Shown: one piece after another, positions 7,291-14,541 of the stretch
How the letters are laid out: each line of letters begins with the position of its first letter
Position numbering within the stretch: position 1 is the first letter of the stretch
Source: JAKFEW01 sp036675505
Lineage (GTDB): Bacteria > Cyanobacteriota > Sericytochromatia > S15B-MN24 > JAQBPE01
DNA length: 21,449 nucleotides
Direction of reading: 5' to 3'
Assembly: GCA_036675505.1 (NCBI GenBank)
Contig: JAKFEW010000147.1
Coordinates: 1 to 21,449, forward strand
Made by a program: the position numbers and the translations under genes
Notes under the pieces: generated by a model
What the model was told of the DNA's origin: nothing
Database searches by the model: none
The model's input: only the letters and a program-made list of their open reading frames with translations

Positions 7291-8193
7291 ATGACCCGAC
7301 CGACCAACCGCCTCCGCCTCCGCCTCCCCCTCGCCGCCACGGCGGCCCTCATGCTGACGGCTTGCATGATCCCGCTCGGCAGCCCCACCAACCAGGCGCC
7401 GCAGCCCGCGCCGGTCGTGGTGCCGCCGCCGGTGGTCGCCGGCGTGCCGGTCACGGCGGCCGGGGGCACGGCGAGCGCGAGCCTGAAGACCACGGTCTCG
7501 AGCGTGAAGCTGGCGGTCGGCGAGGAGCGCGGCCTGATGGACCTCCTGCGCGACGGCAACGGCATCGCGCCGACCTCCGGCGTGCTGTGGGTCTCGACGA
7601 ACCCGAACGCCCTCACGGTGAACCCGCTCACCGGCCAGGTGAAGGCGCTCACCGCGGGCAAGACCGTCGTCACCGCGACGCTCCAGGCCAACCCGGCGGC
7701 GCAGACCCAGATCGAGGTCGCGGTGAGCCAGGCCGGCGCGATCACGAACATCGTGGTCGAGCCGTCGACGCCCACGCTGGCAGTCGGCGAGAAGAAGCCC
7801 TTCACGGCGACGGTCTACAACGCGGACGGGACGATCACGGGCAACGTCGTGTGGTCGAGCTCCGACGACACGATCGCCACCGTGAGCGCGTCAGGCAGCG
7901 TGAAGGCGCTCAAGCCCGGCAAGGTGACGATCGTGGCCACCGCCGCGCTGGACGCCGGCTACAAGGGCGTCGCGGTCGTGACGATCATCCAGGCGACGCT
8001 GGCCCCCTCGGCCGCGCCGACCACCGCCGCGACGGCCACGCCGCAGCCGAGCGGCTCGCCCACGGCCGAGGCCACGGCCGAGCCCACCGCGGAGCCCTCG
8101 GCGTCCCCCACCGCGGCGCCCACCGCGGAGCCGACCGCCGAGCCGTCCCCGCAGGCGACGGCCTCGCCCGAGCCCACCGCCACGCCCGCCTGA
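7291..8193 (+). CDS. Lipoprotein with two Big_2 (bacterial Ig-like) domains and a Pro/Thr-rich tail
   Basis: The 300-residue product has a signal peptide with basic start (MTRPTNRLRLRLPL) and lipobox LTAC (Cys25), then a Pro/Val-rich linker (31-56). Two Ig-like domains of the BIG_2 type follow, at about residues 68-147 and 152-234. Each has the hallmarks LAVGE near its start, a WSS/WVST strand, and a G-V-KAL-(A/P)GK-TV(V/I)-AT ending. The last 60 residues are low-complexity repeats of PTAEPSA type, likely a flexible wall- or surface-spanning tail. Big_2 domains are usual in adhesins and surface proteins, so a surface scaffold or binding role is likely. The ribosome-binding site is weak. It lies 97 bases after the propeller cluster and 10 bases before the crotonase gene. 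Confidence 0.85.
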   Translation: MTRPTNRLRLRLPLAATAALMLTACMIPLGSPTNQAPQPAPVVVPPPVVAGVPVTAAGGTASASLKTTVSSVKLAVGEERGLMDLLRDGNGIAPTSGVLWVSTNPNALTVNPLTGQVKALTAGKTVVTATLQANPAAQTQIEVAVSQAGAITNIVVEPSTPTLAVGEKKPFTATVYNADGTITGNVVWSSSDDTIATVSASGSVKALKPGKVTIVATAALDAGYKGVAVVTIIQATLAPSAAPTTAATATPQPSGSPTAEATAEPTAEPSASPTAAPTAEPTAEPSPQATASPEPTATPA

Positions 8194-8203
8194 GGAGGCC
8201 ACG

Positions 8204-8986
8204 ATGAACGTGAGCGCGACCCATACGCTCGTGAAGACGGAGAGCCTGGACGGCGTTTTGCGGATCGTCTGGAACCGGCCGGAGAAGAAGAATGCGCTCA
8301 CCGGCGCGATGTACACGGCCTACCACGAGGCCCTCGACCGCGCGGCCGACGACCCGGCCGTGCGGGCCGTGCTCGTCACCGGCGAGGGCGGCGCCTTCAC
8401 GGCGGGTAACGACCTGCAGGACTTCGCGACCTGGGGCCAGGTGGCGGACGTCGAAGACCTGCCCGTGATCCGCGCGATCCGCCGCACGCTGGCCTTCCCC
8501 AAGCCGCTCGTCGCCGCCGTGCGCGGCCCGGCCGTCGGCTTCGGCACCACGCTCCTGCTCCACTGCGACGCCGTGGTCGCAGGCGACTCCGCCGCCTTCG
8601 CGCTGCCCTTCACGCGGCTCGGCCTGGTGCCCGAGTTCGGCAGCACCTATGTGTTGCCCCTGATCGCGGGCCGCGTGCGCGCCGCCCACCACCTGCTGCT
8701 CGGCGAGCCCTTCGACCGCGACGAAGCCGCGGCGATGGGCCTCGTCTCGCTCGCCTGCGCGGACGACGCCGTCGACGCGCAGGCGATGGCGATCTGCCGC
8801 AAGCTCGCGGCGCTGCCGCCCGCGACGCTGCGCACGGTGAAGGCGCTGATCGACGCGCCCGAGCGGCGCCGGGCGCTGGAGGCGGCGATCGACGCCGAGG
8901 TGAAGGCCTTCGTGGCCGGCCTGAGCTCGCCCGAGCACACCGAGGCGGTGCGGGCCTTCATGGCGAAGCGCGCGCCGAAGTTCTGA
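8204..8986 (+). CDS. Enoyl-CoA hydratase/isomerase family protein (crotonase fold), isomerase-like active site
   Basis: The 260-residue protein is full length for the crotonase family and has a strong GAGGAGG-type ribosome-binding site. The CoA/oxyanion-hole motifs are clear: FTAGNDL (65-71) and GPAVGFGTTL (108-117). The two hydratase glutamates are absent: the position of Glu144 of rat mitochondrial hydratase is Thr, and that of Glu164 is Phe (LPF instead of QPE). Instead, LGLVPEFGSTY (139-149) carries Glu144 at the place where Delta3-Delta2-enoyl-CoA isomerases of the ECI2 type hold their catalytic Glu. A cytoplasmic double-bond isomerase in unsaturated fatty acid or related CoA-ester breakdown is the best guess. 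No other beta-oxidation gene is in the window, so the substrate is unknown. Confidence 0.85.
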   Translation: MNVSATHTLVKTESLDGVLRIVWNRPEKKNALTGAMYTAYHEALDRAADDPAVRAVLVTGEGGAFTAGNDLQDFATWGQVADVEDLPVIRAIRRTLAFPKPLVAAVRGPAVGFGTTLLLHCDAVVAGDSAAFALPFTRLGLVPEFGSTYVLPLIAGRVRAAHHLLLGEPFDRDEAAAMGLVSLACADDAVDAQAMAICRKLAALPPATLRTVKALIDAPERRRALEAAIDAEVKAFVAGLSSPEHTEAVRAFMAKRAPKF

Positions 8987-9024
8987 GTAGCGCCCGCCGC
9001 GATCACCGCTGAGGAGACGACGCC

Positions 9025-9801
9025 ATGTTGGATTTCATGGATCCCGGCCTGATGGGCTACCTGTGGGTCATCGCGCCCATCGTGGCCCTGGTCGCGGCCG
9101 TCCATGCCGTCCGCACCGGGCGCCAGCTCTACTGGGTCTGGATCATCCTGCTCTTCCCGCTCGCGGGCGCCCTGGTCTACTTCCTGGCCGAGGTCGTGCC
9201 GCACATGGGGCCGATGCGCGTCGGCAACCCGCTCCCGGCGCTGCTTGACTGGCTGATCCCGGGGCGCGAGTACGCCCGCCTGGTGGACAACCGCGAGCGC
9301 TCGGATACGGTCGCCAACCGCCTGGCGCTGGCGGAGTATCACGTGCGCCAAAGCGAGTACCCCGAGGCGTTGCAGCTGTACGAGAGCTGCCTCACCGGCG
9401 TGTACAAGGACGATCCCGGCATCCACATCGAGCTGGCCCGCGTGCACTTCCTGGCGGGGAACCACGAGGAGGCCAAGCTGCTGCTCGAGGCGACCATGGC
9501 GCAGGCGCCCCTGCACGAGCCCCAGAAGCGCGATTTCCTGCTCGGCCGGATCGCCGAGGAGCAGGGCGACAAGCAGCGCGCGCTCGCGATCTTCGAGCGC
9601 ATGCGGACCTCCGGCCCGATCACCGAGGAGGCGCGCGTGCGCCTCGCGCTGCTGTTCGAGGAGCGCGGCGAGCAACAGCGGGCGCACGAGCTGTACAAGG
9701 ACGTCGTGCGCCGGATGCGGACCGCCAACAACAACTACCGCCGCGAGCAGCGCGAGTGGTTGCTCAAGGCCCGCCAGCGGCTCAAGCAGCAGGCCAGCTG
9801 A
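9025..9801 (+). CDS. Membrane-anchored TPR protein with PLDc_N-like N-terminus
   Basis: The 258-residue product starts after GAGGAG. Two transmembrane segments lie at about residues 10-28 and 36-58. The second (YWVWIILLFPLAGALVYF) strongly resembles the PLDc_N domain found at the start of cardiolipin synthases, but no phospholipase D catalytic HKD motif follows. From about residue 98 there are four tetratricopeptide-like helical pairs (AEYHVRQSEYPEALQLYES, ARVHFLAGNHEEAKLLLEA, LGRIAEEQGDKQRALAIFE, LALLFEERGEQQRAHELYK) and a basic C-terminus. It should sit in the inner membrane with a protein-binding TPR domain on the cytoplasmic side, possibly as an assembly scaffold. It lies 38 bases after the crotonase gene and converges on htpG. 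Partners are unknown. Confidence 0.8.
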   Translation: MLDFMDPGLMGYLWVIAPIVALVAAVHAVRTGRQLYWVWIILLFPLAGALVYFLAEVVPHMGPMRVGNPLPALLDWLIPGREYARLVDNRERSDTVANRLALAEYHVRQSEYPEALQLYESCLTGVYKDDPGIHIELARVHFLAGNHEEAKLLLEATMAQAPLHEPQKRDFLLGRIAEEQGDKQRALAIFERMRTSGPITEEARVRLALLFEERGEQQRAHELYKDVVRRMRTANNNYRREQREWLLKARQRLKQQAS

Positions 9802-9828
9802 ACCCTCGAGGGTTGACTCAGCGCGAAC

Positions 9829-11658
9829 TCACGCCCCCAAGAGCTTGTGGCTGCGCGCGATGAACTTCGCGAGGTCCTCGCCCTTCAACCCATCGTGGGA
9901 CAGGCGGGCCAGGTCGTAGACGTGCTCGGTCAGCTCCTGCGCCTGCGCGGGCTCGCTCAAGGAGAGCAGCTTCCGCACCACCGGGCTGTTGGCGTTGAGC
10001 ACCAGCGTCTGGCGCACGGGCAGGTCCAGCTTGTCCTTCCACATCGCCGACATGTCCTTGAGCCGGCGCTCCATCTCGCCCTGCGTGATCAGGCCCGAGA
10101 TGTCCTCGTTCTTGAGGTGCTTCACCTCGATCGCCACGCCCTGGCTCGCGAGGGCCGTCTCGGCGATCGCCTTGAGCTTCTCGTCGGCGGTCTTGCCCTC
10201 GGCGTCGACGATCTGGGCCGGGTTCTCCTCCGCGAGGTGCTCGGCGATGCCCGCGTCCACGCGCACCCAGCGCACGCCCTTGTCCTTCACCTCGAGCATG
10301 TGGATGAAGTGCGTGTCGAGCGGCCCGGCGACGTAGAGCGCCTCGAGGCCCTCGGCCTGGAAGAGCTGGACGTAGGTGGCCTGCGCGTCGCCCTCCTCGG
10401 CGTAGAAGACCTTCTTCTCGGCCTTCTCCTCGCCTTCAGGGGCGCTCGCACCACGGCGCTCGAGGTACTCGGCGACCGTCGTGTAGGCGCCCGTGGTGGA
10501 CTTGAAGAGCACGGCCTCCTTCACGGCGTCGTGGAACTTCTCGTCCTCGAGCATGCCGAACTTCACGAACGGGTGGATGTCGGCCCAGTACGTCTCGTAC
10601 TGCTCGCGCTGCGCGCGGAAGAGCTGCGTGAGGCGGTCGGCCACCTTCTTGGTGACGTGCCCCGCGATCTTCTTCACGTACGGGTCGTTCTGGAGCATCG
10701 AGCGGCTCACGTTGAGCGGGATGTCCGGGCAGTCGATCATGCCCTTGAGCACGGTCAAGAAGCGCGGGATCACGTCCTCGACGTGCTCGGTCACGAACAC
10801 GTTGTTGCAGTAGAGCTGGACCTGGCCCTTGCTCGCGTCCATCTCGTGCTTGAGCCGCGGGAAGTACAGCACGCCCTGGAGCCGGAACGGGAAGTCCACG
10901 TTCAGGTGGATCCAGAACAGCGGGTCGTCCTCGTAGGGGTAGGCCTGGCGGAAGAAGCCCAGGTAGTCCTCGTCGGTGAGCGAGCTTGGCGCCTTGGTCC
11001 AGATCGGCGCGTGCTCGTTGATCGCCTCGCCGTTCAGGAAGATCGGCACGGGCAGGTACTTGCAGTACTTCTCGAGCACCGTGCGCACGCGGATCGCCTC
11101 GAGGAACTCGTGGGCGTCGTCGGCCAGGTGCAGGACGATCTCGGTGCCGCGCGTCTCCTTCTCGGCGGGGCCCAGGTCGAACTCCAGGCCGCCCTCGCTC
11201 ACCCAGTGGCAGGCCGGCGCGTCCGCCTGGTAGCTCTTCGTGCGGATCTCGACCTTGTCGGCCACCATGAAGCTCGAGTAGAAGCCCAGGCCGAAGTGCC
11301 CGATGATGCCGTTCTTGTCAGCGTCGACCTTGTAGCGCTCGACGAAGGCCTGCGCGCCCGAGAAGGCCACCTGGTTGATGTACTGGCGCACCTCGTTGGC
11401 GGTCATGCCGATGCCGTTGTCGGCGATCGTGAGGGTCTTCGCGTCCTTGTCGAGCGAGACGTCGACGCGGTACGGACCGAGCTCGCCGAGGTTCTCGGTG
11501 AGGGCCACGTGCTTGACCTTGCTGACCGCGTCGACCGCGTTGCTCACGAGCTCGCGCAGGAAGATCTCGTGGTCCGAATACAGCCACTTCTTGATGATCG
11601 GCAGGATGTTCTCGGCGTGGATCGACAGCTGGCCGCGCTCGTTGGCCTGGGTGGTCAT
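9829..11658 (-). CDS. htpG: Molecular chaperone HtpG (Hsp90 family)
   Basis: The 609-residue protein is the usual length for bacterial Hsp90, an ATP-driven cytoplasmic chaperone that remodels client proteins as a dimer. The N-terminal GHKL ATPase motifs are intact: RELVSNAVDA (Glu36 for hydrolysis, Asn40 for Mg), IADNGIGM (Asp80 for adenine) and GHFGLGFYSSF (about 120-130). The middle domain carries LNVSRSML, with the Arg that contacts the ATP gamma-phosphate in homologues. The C-terminal dimerisation domain is present to the stop at 9829. The ATG at 11658 has GAGAGGA upstream. It is monocistronic, with its own promoter-like sequence. No CIRCE-type inverted repeat is seen in front of it. Confidence 0.97.
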   Translation of the reverse strand: MTTQANERGQLSIHAENILPIIKKWLYSDHEIFLRELVSNAVDAVSKVKHVALTENLGELGPYRVDVSLDKDAKTLTIADNGIGMTANEVRQYINQVAFSGAQAFVERYKVDADKNGIIGHFGLGFYSSFMVADKVEIRTKSYQADAPACHWVSEGGLEFDLGPAEKETRGTEIVLHLADDAHEFLEAIRVRTVLEKYCKYLPVPIFLNGEAINEHAPIWTKAPSSLTDEDYLGFFRQAYPYEDDPLFWIHLNVDFPFRLQGVLYFPRLKHEMDASKGQVQLYCNNVFVTEHVEDVIPRFLTVLKGMIDCPDIPLNVSRSMLQNDPYVKKIAGHVTKKVADRLTQLFRAQREQYETYWADIHPFVKFGMLEDEKFHDAVKEAVLFKSTTGAYTTVAEYLERRGASAPEGEEKAEKKVFYAEEGDAQATYVQLFQAEGLEALYVAGPLDTHFIHMLEVKDKGVRWVRVDAGIAEHLAEENPAQIVDAEGKTADEKLKAIAETALASQGVAIEVKHLKNEDISGLITQGEMERRLKDMSAMWKDKLDLPVRQTLVLNANSPVVRKLLSLSEPAQAQELTEHVYDLARLSHDGLKGEDLAKFIARSHKLLGA

Positions 11659-11695
11659 GGGGCGGAAGTCCTCTCGGGGTCAGGGTGCTGCCATT

Positions 11696-11725
11696 TTTGT
11701 ACCGACTTGAGTGCCCTGTTGTCAA
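11696..11725 (-). promoter_or_regulatory. Candidate sigma70 promoter of htpG
   Basis: On the minus strand, a perfect TTGACA (11720-11725) is followed after 18 bases by TACAAA (11696-11701), inside a short A-rich stretch unusual for this GC-rich DNA. Transcription would start about 30 bases before the htpG ATG. A housekeeping-type promoter rather than a heat-shock operator is indicated. Confidence 0.5.
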
Positions 11726-11791
11726 GTAACCTGGGTGGAGTTCACGGACGCACGGCGACCAGGCCGCCGTGGAGATTTCTTAACGCGGAAA

Positions 11792-11828
11792 TAAGAATCT
11801 TCGGCGGGCGTCCGGCGCATAAATCCCC
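11792..11828 (+). promoter_or_regulatory. Conserved upstream block (copy 1), candidate promoter of the gene at 11850
   Basis: TAAGAATCTT followed by CATAAATCCCC, with 26 bases between the starts of TAAGAAT and CATAA. The same two boxes with the same spacing recur at 13313-13349 before the caleosin-like gene. CATAAA could be a -10 element about 25 bases before the start codon; the upstream box does not match a sigma70 -35. A shared regulator or alternative sigma factor is possible. Confidence 0.4.
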
Positions 11829-11849
11829 GTCACCCCATGCGAGGTCGCC

Positions 11850-12542
11850 ATGAGTCCCATCGGTCGCAGCCCCCTTGCCCTCCCGCCCGCCGCGCCCAGG
11901 CCGCGCGCGCCGCTCGCGAAGGCCGTCGCCCGCGAGCCGCAGGGCCAGATGGGCATCGCGCTGCCGACCGGCGAGGCCGTGCGGGTGTGGGTCGATGCCC
12001 AGCACTCCGCGATCCCCAAGGCCAGACCGGCCCAGCTGACGGCCATGATCGAGGCCGGCAACGGCTGGCTCGCCAGGCCGAACCTGGACGCCACCTCGAA
12101 GGCCCGCATCCACCTCGTGATCTCAGGCGCCGCCGGCCAGCTCGCGGCGCTCGGCGAGTCTCAGATAGGCAACGGCAAGACCGCGTTCCGCCACGTCGCG
12201 GCGGCCTTCAACGCCGCGCCCGGCTTCGCCTATGGCACGAACGCCTACGGCCGCACCATCGCCGCGTTCTGCGACCTGAACTGGGGCAAGCGCAAGGTGG
12301 TCGAGATGGGCCTGGGCATCAGCGTGAGCACCGAGGCGGCCCGCGCGGCCAAGGCCCTGGCTGCCTTTCCGCAGGACGCCACAGCCCAGCTCACGCGCCG
12401 GCGGCTCGCCGAGTTCATCGAGGACGACGCCACCATCCGCGAGGTCGACGCCGCGCTCGCCAAGCTCCCGAAGGACCGCGTGGCGGCCGCCCGCCGCGAG
12501 CTGTCGATCGACGCGGGCTACGCGGCGAAGGCGAAGCAGTAA
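11850..12542 (+). CDS. Hypothetical protein, soluble, no recognised family
   Basis: I do not recognise this 230-residue protein. It has no signal peptide. The first 33 residues are Pro/Ala/Arg-rich (SPLALPPAAPRPRAP) and probably disordered. The rest looks mixed alpha/beta: a strand-rich start (MGIALPTGEAVRVWVDAQ), a middle part with Gly-rich turns (GFAYGTNAYGRTIAAF), and a helical, charged C-terminus (about 165-230) with Ala/Lys/Arg-rich segments. The start has GAGG 6 bases before it. A sequence block shared with the caleosin-like gene lies upstream. It converges on the lipoprotein at 12550-13200, with only 7 bases between the stops. Its codon use and GC match its neighbours, so it is likely a real gene. 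Confidence 0.7.
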   Translation: MSPIGRSPLALPPAAPRPRAPLAKAVAREPQGQMGIALPTGEAVRVWVDAQHSAIPKARPAQLTAMIEAGNGWLARPNLDATSKARIHLVISGAAGQLAALGESQIGNGKTAFRHVAAAFNAAPGFAYGTNAYGRTIAAFCDLNWGKRKVVEMGLGISVSTEAARAAKALAAFPQDATAQLTRRRLAEFIEDDATIREVDAALAKLPKDRVAAARRELSIDAGYAAKAKQ

Positions 12543-12549
12543 ACGGCGC

Positions 12550-13200
12550 CTACTTCGCGATGCCCGTGAAGCTGAACTCCGCCTGGATCTCGTTGGTGAC
12601 CGCGAGGTTCGGCTGGCCCTTGTCGGGCTGGAGCTTGCCCGAAGCCTTCACGAGCGTGAAAACACCGTCCTTGCCGGCGATCTCGAGCTTGGGGCCGTTC
12701 GGCGTGTTGAAGGTGTCCTTGAGGTAGTTCACCTGCCAGGTGCGCTTGCCGGTCTTGAACTCGGCATCCACCTCCTGGACGAGGAAGTTGACCTCCTTGA
12801 GCTTGTCCAGCGTGAGGTCGCCCTTGAGGTCGCCGCCGAACTGGACCATGCCGATGAATTCGCCGGGCTGGGCGCCCGCCGGCGTGCCGTCGGGCAGGCC
12901 GCCGAAGGTGATGTTGGCGATGACGCCTGCCAGGACGGATTGCGTCACCTTGCCGCCCGAGCCGATCTTGGCCTCCTTGCCGTCGATCTTGAGCCAGTTG
13001 GCCGCCATCGACGCGGCCGGCGAGGCGCTCGCCGTGGGCGCCGGTGACCCGGCGGGCGAGGCGGTGGCCGCGGGGGTGGCGGTACCCTTGGGGCCCGGCG
13101 AGGTCGAAGCGCCCGGCGAGACGCTGCCGGTCATCGACGCCTGGCAGCCGGCGGCCAGCATCGTGGAAACGAGGGCGAGGGCGGCGATGCGCTGGGTCAT
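12550..13200 (-). CDS. Lipoprotein of unknown function with Ser/Pro/Ala/Thr linker
   Basis: The frame is open from 13269, but the ATG at 13200 is preferred. AGGAG lies 6 bases before it, a promoter lies within the longer frame, and the protein then begins MTQRIAALAL with lipobox LAAGC (Cys19). Residues 20-66 are a low-complexity linker of GSVSPGAS and TASPAGSPAP type. The remaining 150 residues form one compact domain, probably beta-rich, with alternating hydrophobic strands (ANITFGGLP, EFIGMVQFGGDLKGDLTL, TWQVNYLKDTF, EIQAEFSFTGIAK). I do not recognise the domain. An export and outer-surface or periplasmic location is likely. It is divergent from the caleosin-like gene, 150 bases between start codons. 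Confidence 0.8.
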   Translation of the reverse strand: MTQRIAALALVSTMLAAGCQASMTGSVSPGASTSPGPKGTATPAATASPAGSPAPTASASPAASMAANWLKIDGKEAKIGSGGKVTQSVLAGVIANITFGGLPDGTPAGAQPGEFIGMVQFGGDLKGDLTLDKLKEVNFLVQEVDAEFKTGKRTWQVNYLKDTFNTPNGPKLEIAGKDGVFTLVKASGKLQPDKGQPNLAVTNEIQAEFSFTGIAK

Positions 13201-13240
13201 GGGGGCTCCTGCTGGTGAAGTTGTGTTAAGGCGTCGTGTC

Positions 13241-13269
13241 ATTTTAGCGAAGCGACCTCGGGATGGCAA
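13241..13269 (-). promoter_or_regulatory. Sigma70-like promoter of the lipoprotein gene at 12550-13200
   Basis: On the minus strand, TTGCCA (13264-13269, four of six) and TAAAAT (13241-13246, five of six) are separated by exactly 17 bases. Transcription should start near 13234, giving about 34 bases of leader that contains AGGAG before the ATG at 13200. It also excludes the longer ATG at 13269 as the start. Confidence 0.6.
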
Positions 13270-13312
13270 CTAGATTTGTTAACCGTTCCTTTACTTAGCC
13301 ATGGCGTTTTCT

Positions 13313-13349
13313 TAAGAATATTTCGTTTCCGACCCCGCCATAACTCCCC
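13313..13349 (+). promoter_or_regulatory. Conserved upstream block (copy 2) before the caleosin-like gene
   Basis: TAAGAATATT and, 26 bases from its start, CATAACTCCCC, matching the block at 11792-11828 in both boxes and spacing. CATAAC ends only 6 bases before the ATG at 13351 and no ribosome-binding site is present. If CATAAC is a -10 element, the transcript would be leaderless; if TAAGAAT is the -10, the leader lacks a Shine-Dalgarno. Confidence 0.4.
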
Positions 13350-13350
13350 C

Positions 13351-14034
13351 ATGAAGAAGCTCGCCATCGCGGCCCTCGCCGCCACCGCCCTCCTCTCCGC
13401 CTGTGGCGCCGCGCCCAACCGGGTCGCGGGCTCCGCGCGCATGGTCGGTGGCCCGCTCGCGGCCCACGCCGCGATCAAGAACCCGACCGCGCTGCAGAAG
13501 CACGTGATGTTCTTCGACGCCAACAACGACGGCGTCATCACGCTCGACGAGACCAAGAAGGGCCTCAAGCGGCTCGGCCTCGGCAGCGGCTTCGCCACCG
13601 GCGGCGCGCTGTTCATCAACCTCGGCCTGCGCCAGGCCGCGAACGGCCTCTCGATCGAGATCGCGAAGATCCACAAGGCCAAGCACGGCAGCGACACCGG
13701 CGCCTTCGACGGCGAGGGCAAGTTCGTGCTGACCCGCTTCGGCCAGATCATGACCTTCGACGCGAACAAGTCGGGCTCCCTGACCTGGGCCGAGCTCAAG
13801 GTGATGCTCGCCAAGAACAAGACCGACACCACCGGCAACGTGGCCTCGAAGGCCGAGTTCGGCCTGCTGATCAAGCTGGGCGCGGACACCACCGAGGCCG
13901 AGGGCAAGGAGAAGGCCCAAGCCATCTCCGAGAAGCGCCTGGCCGCCCTCTACGACGGCACGCTGTTCCACACGATCGCCGCCGAGCGCGAGCAGAAGCC
14001 GAAGGCCGAAGTCGAAGGCACGCTGCCCGAATAA
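13351..14034 (+). CDS. Caleosin-like EF-hand lipoprotein (putative heme peroxygenase)
   Basis: The 227-residue protein has a signal peptide (MKKLAIAALAATALLSAC, Cys18) and should be a lipoprotein. The mature part follows the order of plant and fungal caleosins. LQKHVMFFD (48-56) leads into a canonical EF-hand loop DANNDGVITLDE (56-67). After a short middle part come IHKAKHGSDTG (107-117), then FDGEGKF, a second EF-hand loop DANKSGSLTWAE (137-148), and a C-terminal LYDGTLF (200-206), like the CFDGSLF of caleosins. His51 and His108/His112 match the conserved histidines of the heme-binding peroxygenase activity. The long hydrophobic hairpin and proline knot that target eukaryotic caleosins to oil bodies are absent. 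Calcium binding is confident; peroxygenase activity on lipid hydroperoxides is inference. It is monocistronic and ends at a strong hairpin. Confidence 0.85.
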   Translation: MKKLAIAALAATALLSACGAAPNRVAGSARMVGGPLAAHAAIKNPTALQKHVMFFDANNDGVITLDETKKGLKRLGLGSGFATGGALFINLGLRQAANGLSIEIAKIHKAKHGSDTGAFDGEGKFVLTRFGQIMTFDANKSGSLTWAELKVMLAKNKTDTTGNVASKAEFGLLIKLGADTTEAEGKEKAQAISEKRLAALYDGTLFHTIAAEREQKPKAEVEGTLPE

Positions 14035-14050
14035 AAACGCTTTCCGAACC

Positions 14051-14081
14051 GAGGGCCCGGCCGCGTCGCGGCCGGGCCCTC
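14051..14081. terminator. Bidirectional hairpin terminator between the caleosin-like gene and msrB
   Basis: A perfect 14-base-pair stem (14051-14064 with 14068-14081) encloses a three-base loop GTC. It sits between two converging stops (14034 and 14096). There is no U-tract on the plus side and only a short run of Ts further out on the minus side, so it may work as a strong structural terminator for both genes. Confidence 0.75.
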
Positions 14082-14093
14082 TCGTCGTCCGGC

Positions 14094-14492
14094 TCAGGCC
14101 TTCGGCACGAACTTGAAGGCCGCCGAGTTGGTGCAGTAGCGCAGGCCGCTGGGCGGCGGGCCGTCCGGGAAGACGTGGCCGAGGTGCCCGTCGCAGCGGC
14201 TGCAGGTGATCTCGGTGCGCACCATGCCGTGGGCGCGGTCCTCATGCGTGTCGATCACGTCGGGGCCCACGGGCTTGTAGAAGCTCGGCCAGCCGGTGCC
14301 GGACTCGAACTTGGTGTCCGACGAGAAGAGGTGCTGGCCGCAGCCGATGCAATAGTAGTCGCCGGGGGCCTTGTTGTCCCAGAACTGCCCGGTCAACGCG
14401 CACTCCGTGCCCTTCTCGCGCAGGACGTGGTATTGCTCGGGGGTCAGCTGGGCCTTCCACTCGGCCTCGGACTTGATCACCTTCGTCGTCAT
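14094..14492 (-). CDS. msrB: Peptide-methionine (R)-S-oxide reductase MsrB
   Basis: The 132-residue product reduces the R form of methionine sulfoxide in proteins. All family marks are present: zinc-binding CxxC pairs (Cys48/Cys51 in CIGC, Cys97/Cys100 in CSRC), GTGWPSF (65-71), DGHLGHVFPDGP (101-112) and the catalytic cysteine in RYCTNS (Cys120). The longer frame from 14615 was rejected because the ATG at 14492 has AGGAGG upstream and gives the usual MsrB N-terminus. No signal peptide is present, so it acts in the cytoplasm. It is divergent from the MFS gene, with 49 bases between. It converges on the caleosin-like gene; both concern oxidised substrates, but that link is weak. Confidence 0.96.
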   Translation of the reverse strand: MTTKVIKSEAEWKAQLTPEQYHVLREKGTECALTGQFWDNKAPGDYYCIGCGQHLFSSDTKFESGTGWPSFYKPVGPDVIDTHEDRAHGMVRTEITCSRCDGHLGHVFPDGPPPSGLRYCTNSAAFKFVPKA

Positions 14493-14541
14493 CGGGCGCC
14501 TCCTTCTGGTTCGGGCCCATGTTACACCTTCGGAGATCGCT

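Noticed and set aside
9025..9801. Calling the TPR protein a cardiolipin synthase
   Set aside because: The N-terminal helices resemble PLDc_N, but the two HKD catalytic motifs are absent.
9801..9814. Perfect 14-base palindrome AACCCTCGAGGGTT between the TPR gene and htpG as a terminator
   Set aside because: It has no loop and no T-run. Its position between converging stops is suggestive, but a seven-base self-complementary arm cannot form a normal hairpin.
11792..11828. Reading the shared upstream block as a flagellar sigma28 promoter (TAAA-N15-GCCGATAA)
   Set aside because: The boxes look vaguely similar, but the spacing is four bases too long and neither gene is motility-related.
9847..11853. 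A 668-codon open frame on the plus strand opposite htpG
   Set aside because: It is antisense to an unmistakable Hsp90 gene, its translation is rich in Arg/Leu/Val/His without domains, and such long mirror frames are expected in very GC-rich DNA.
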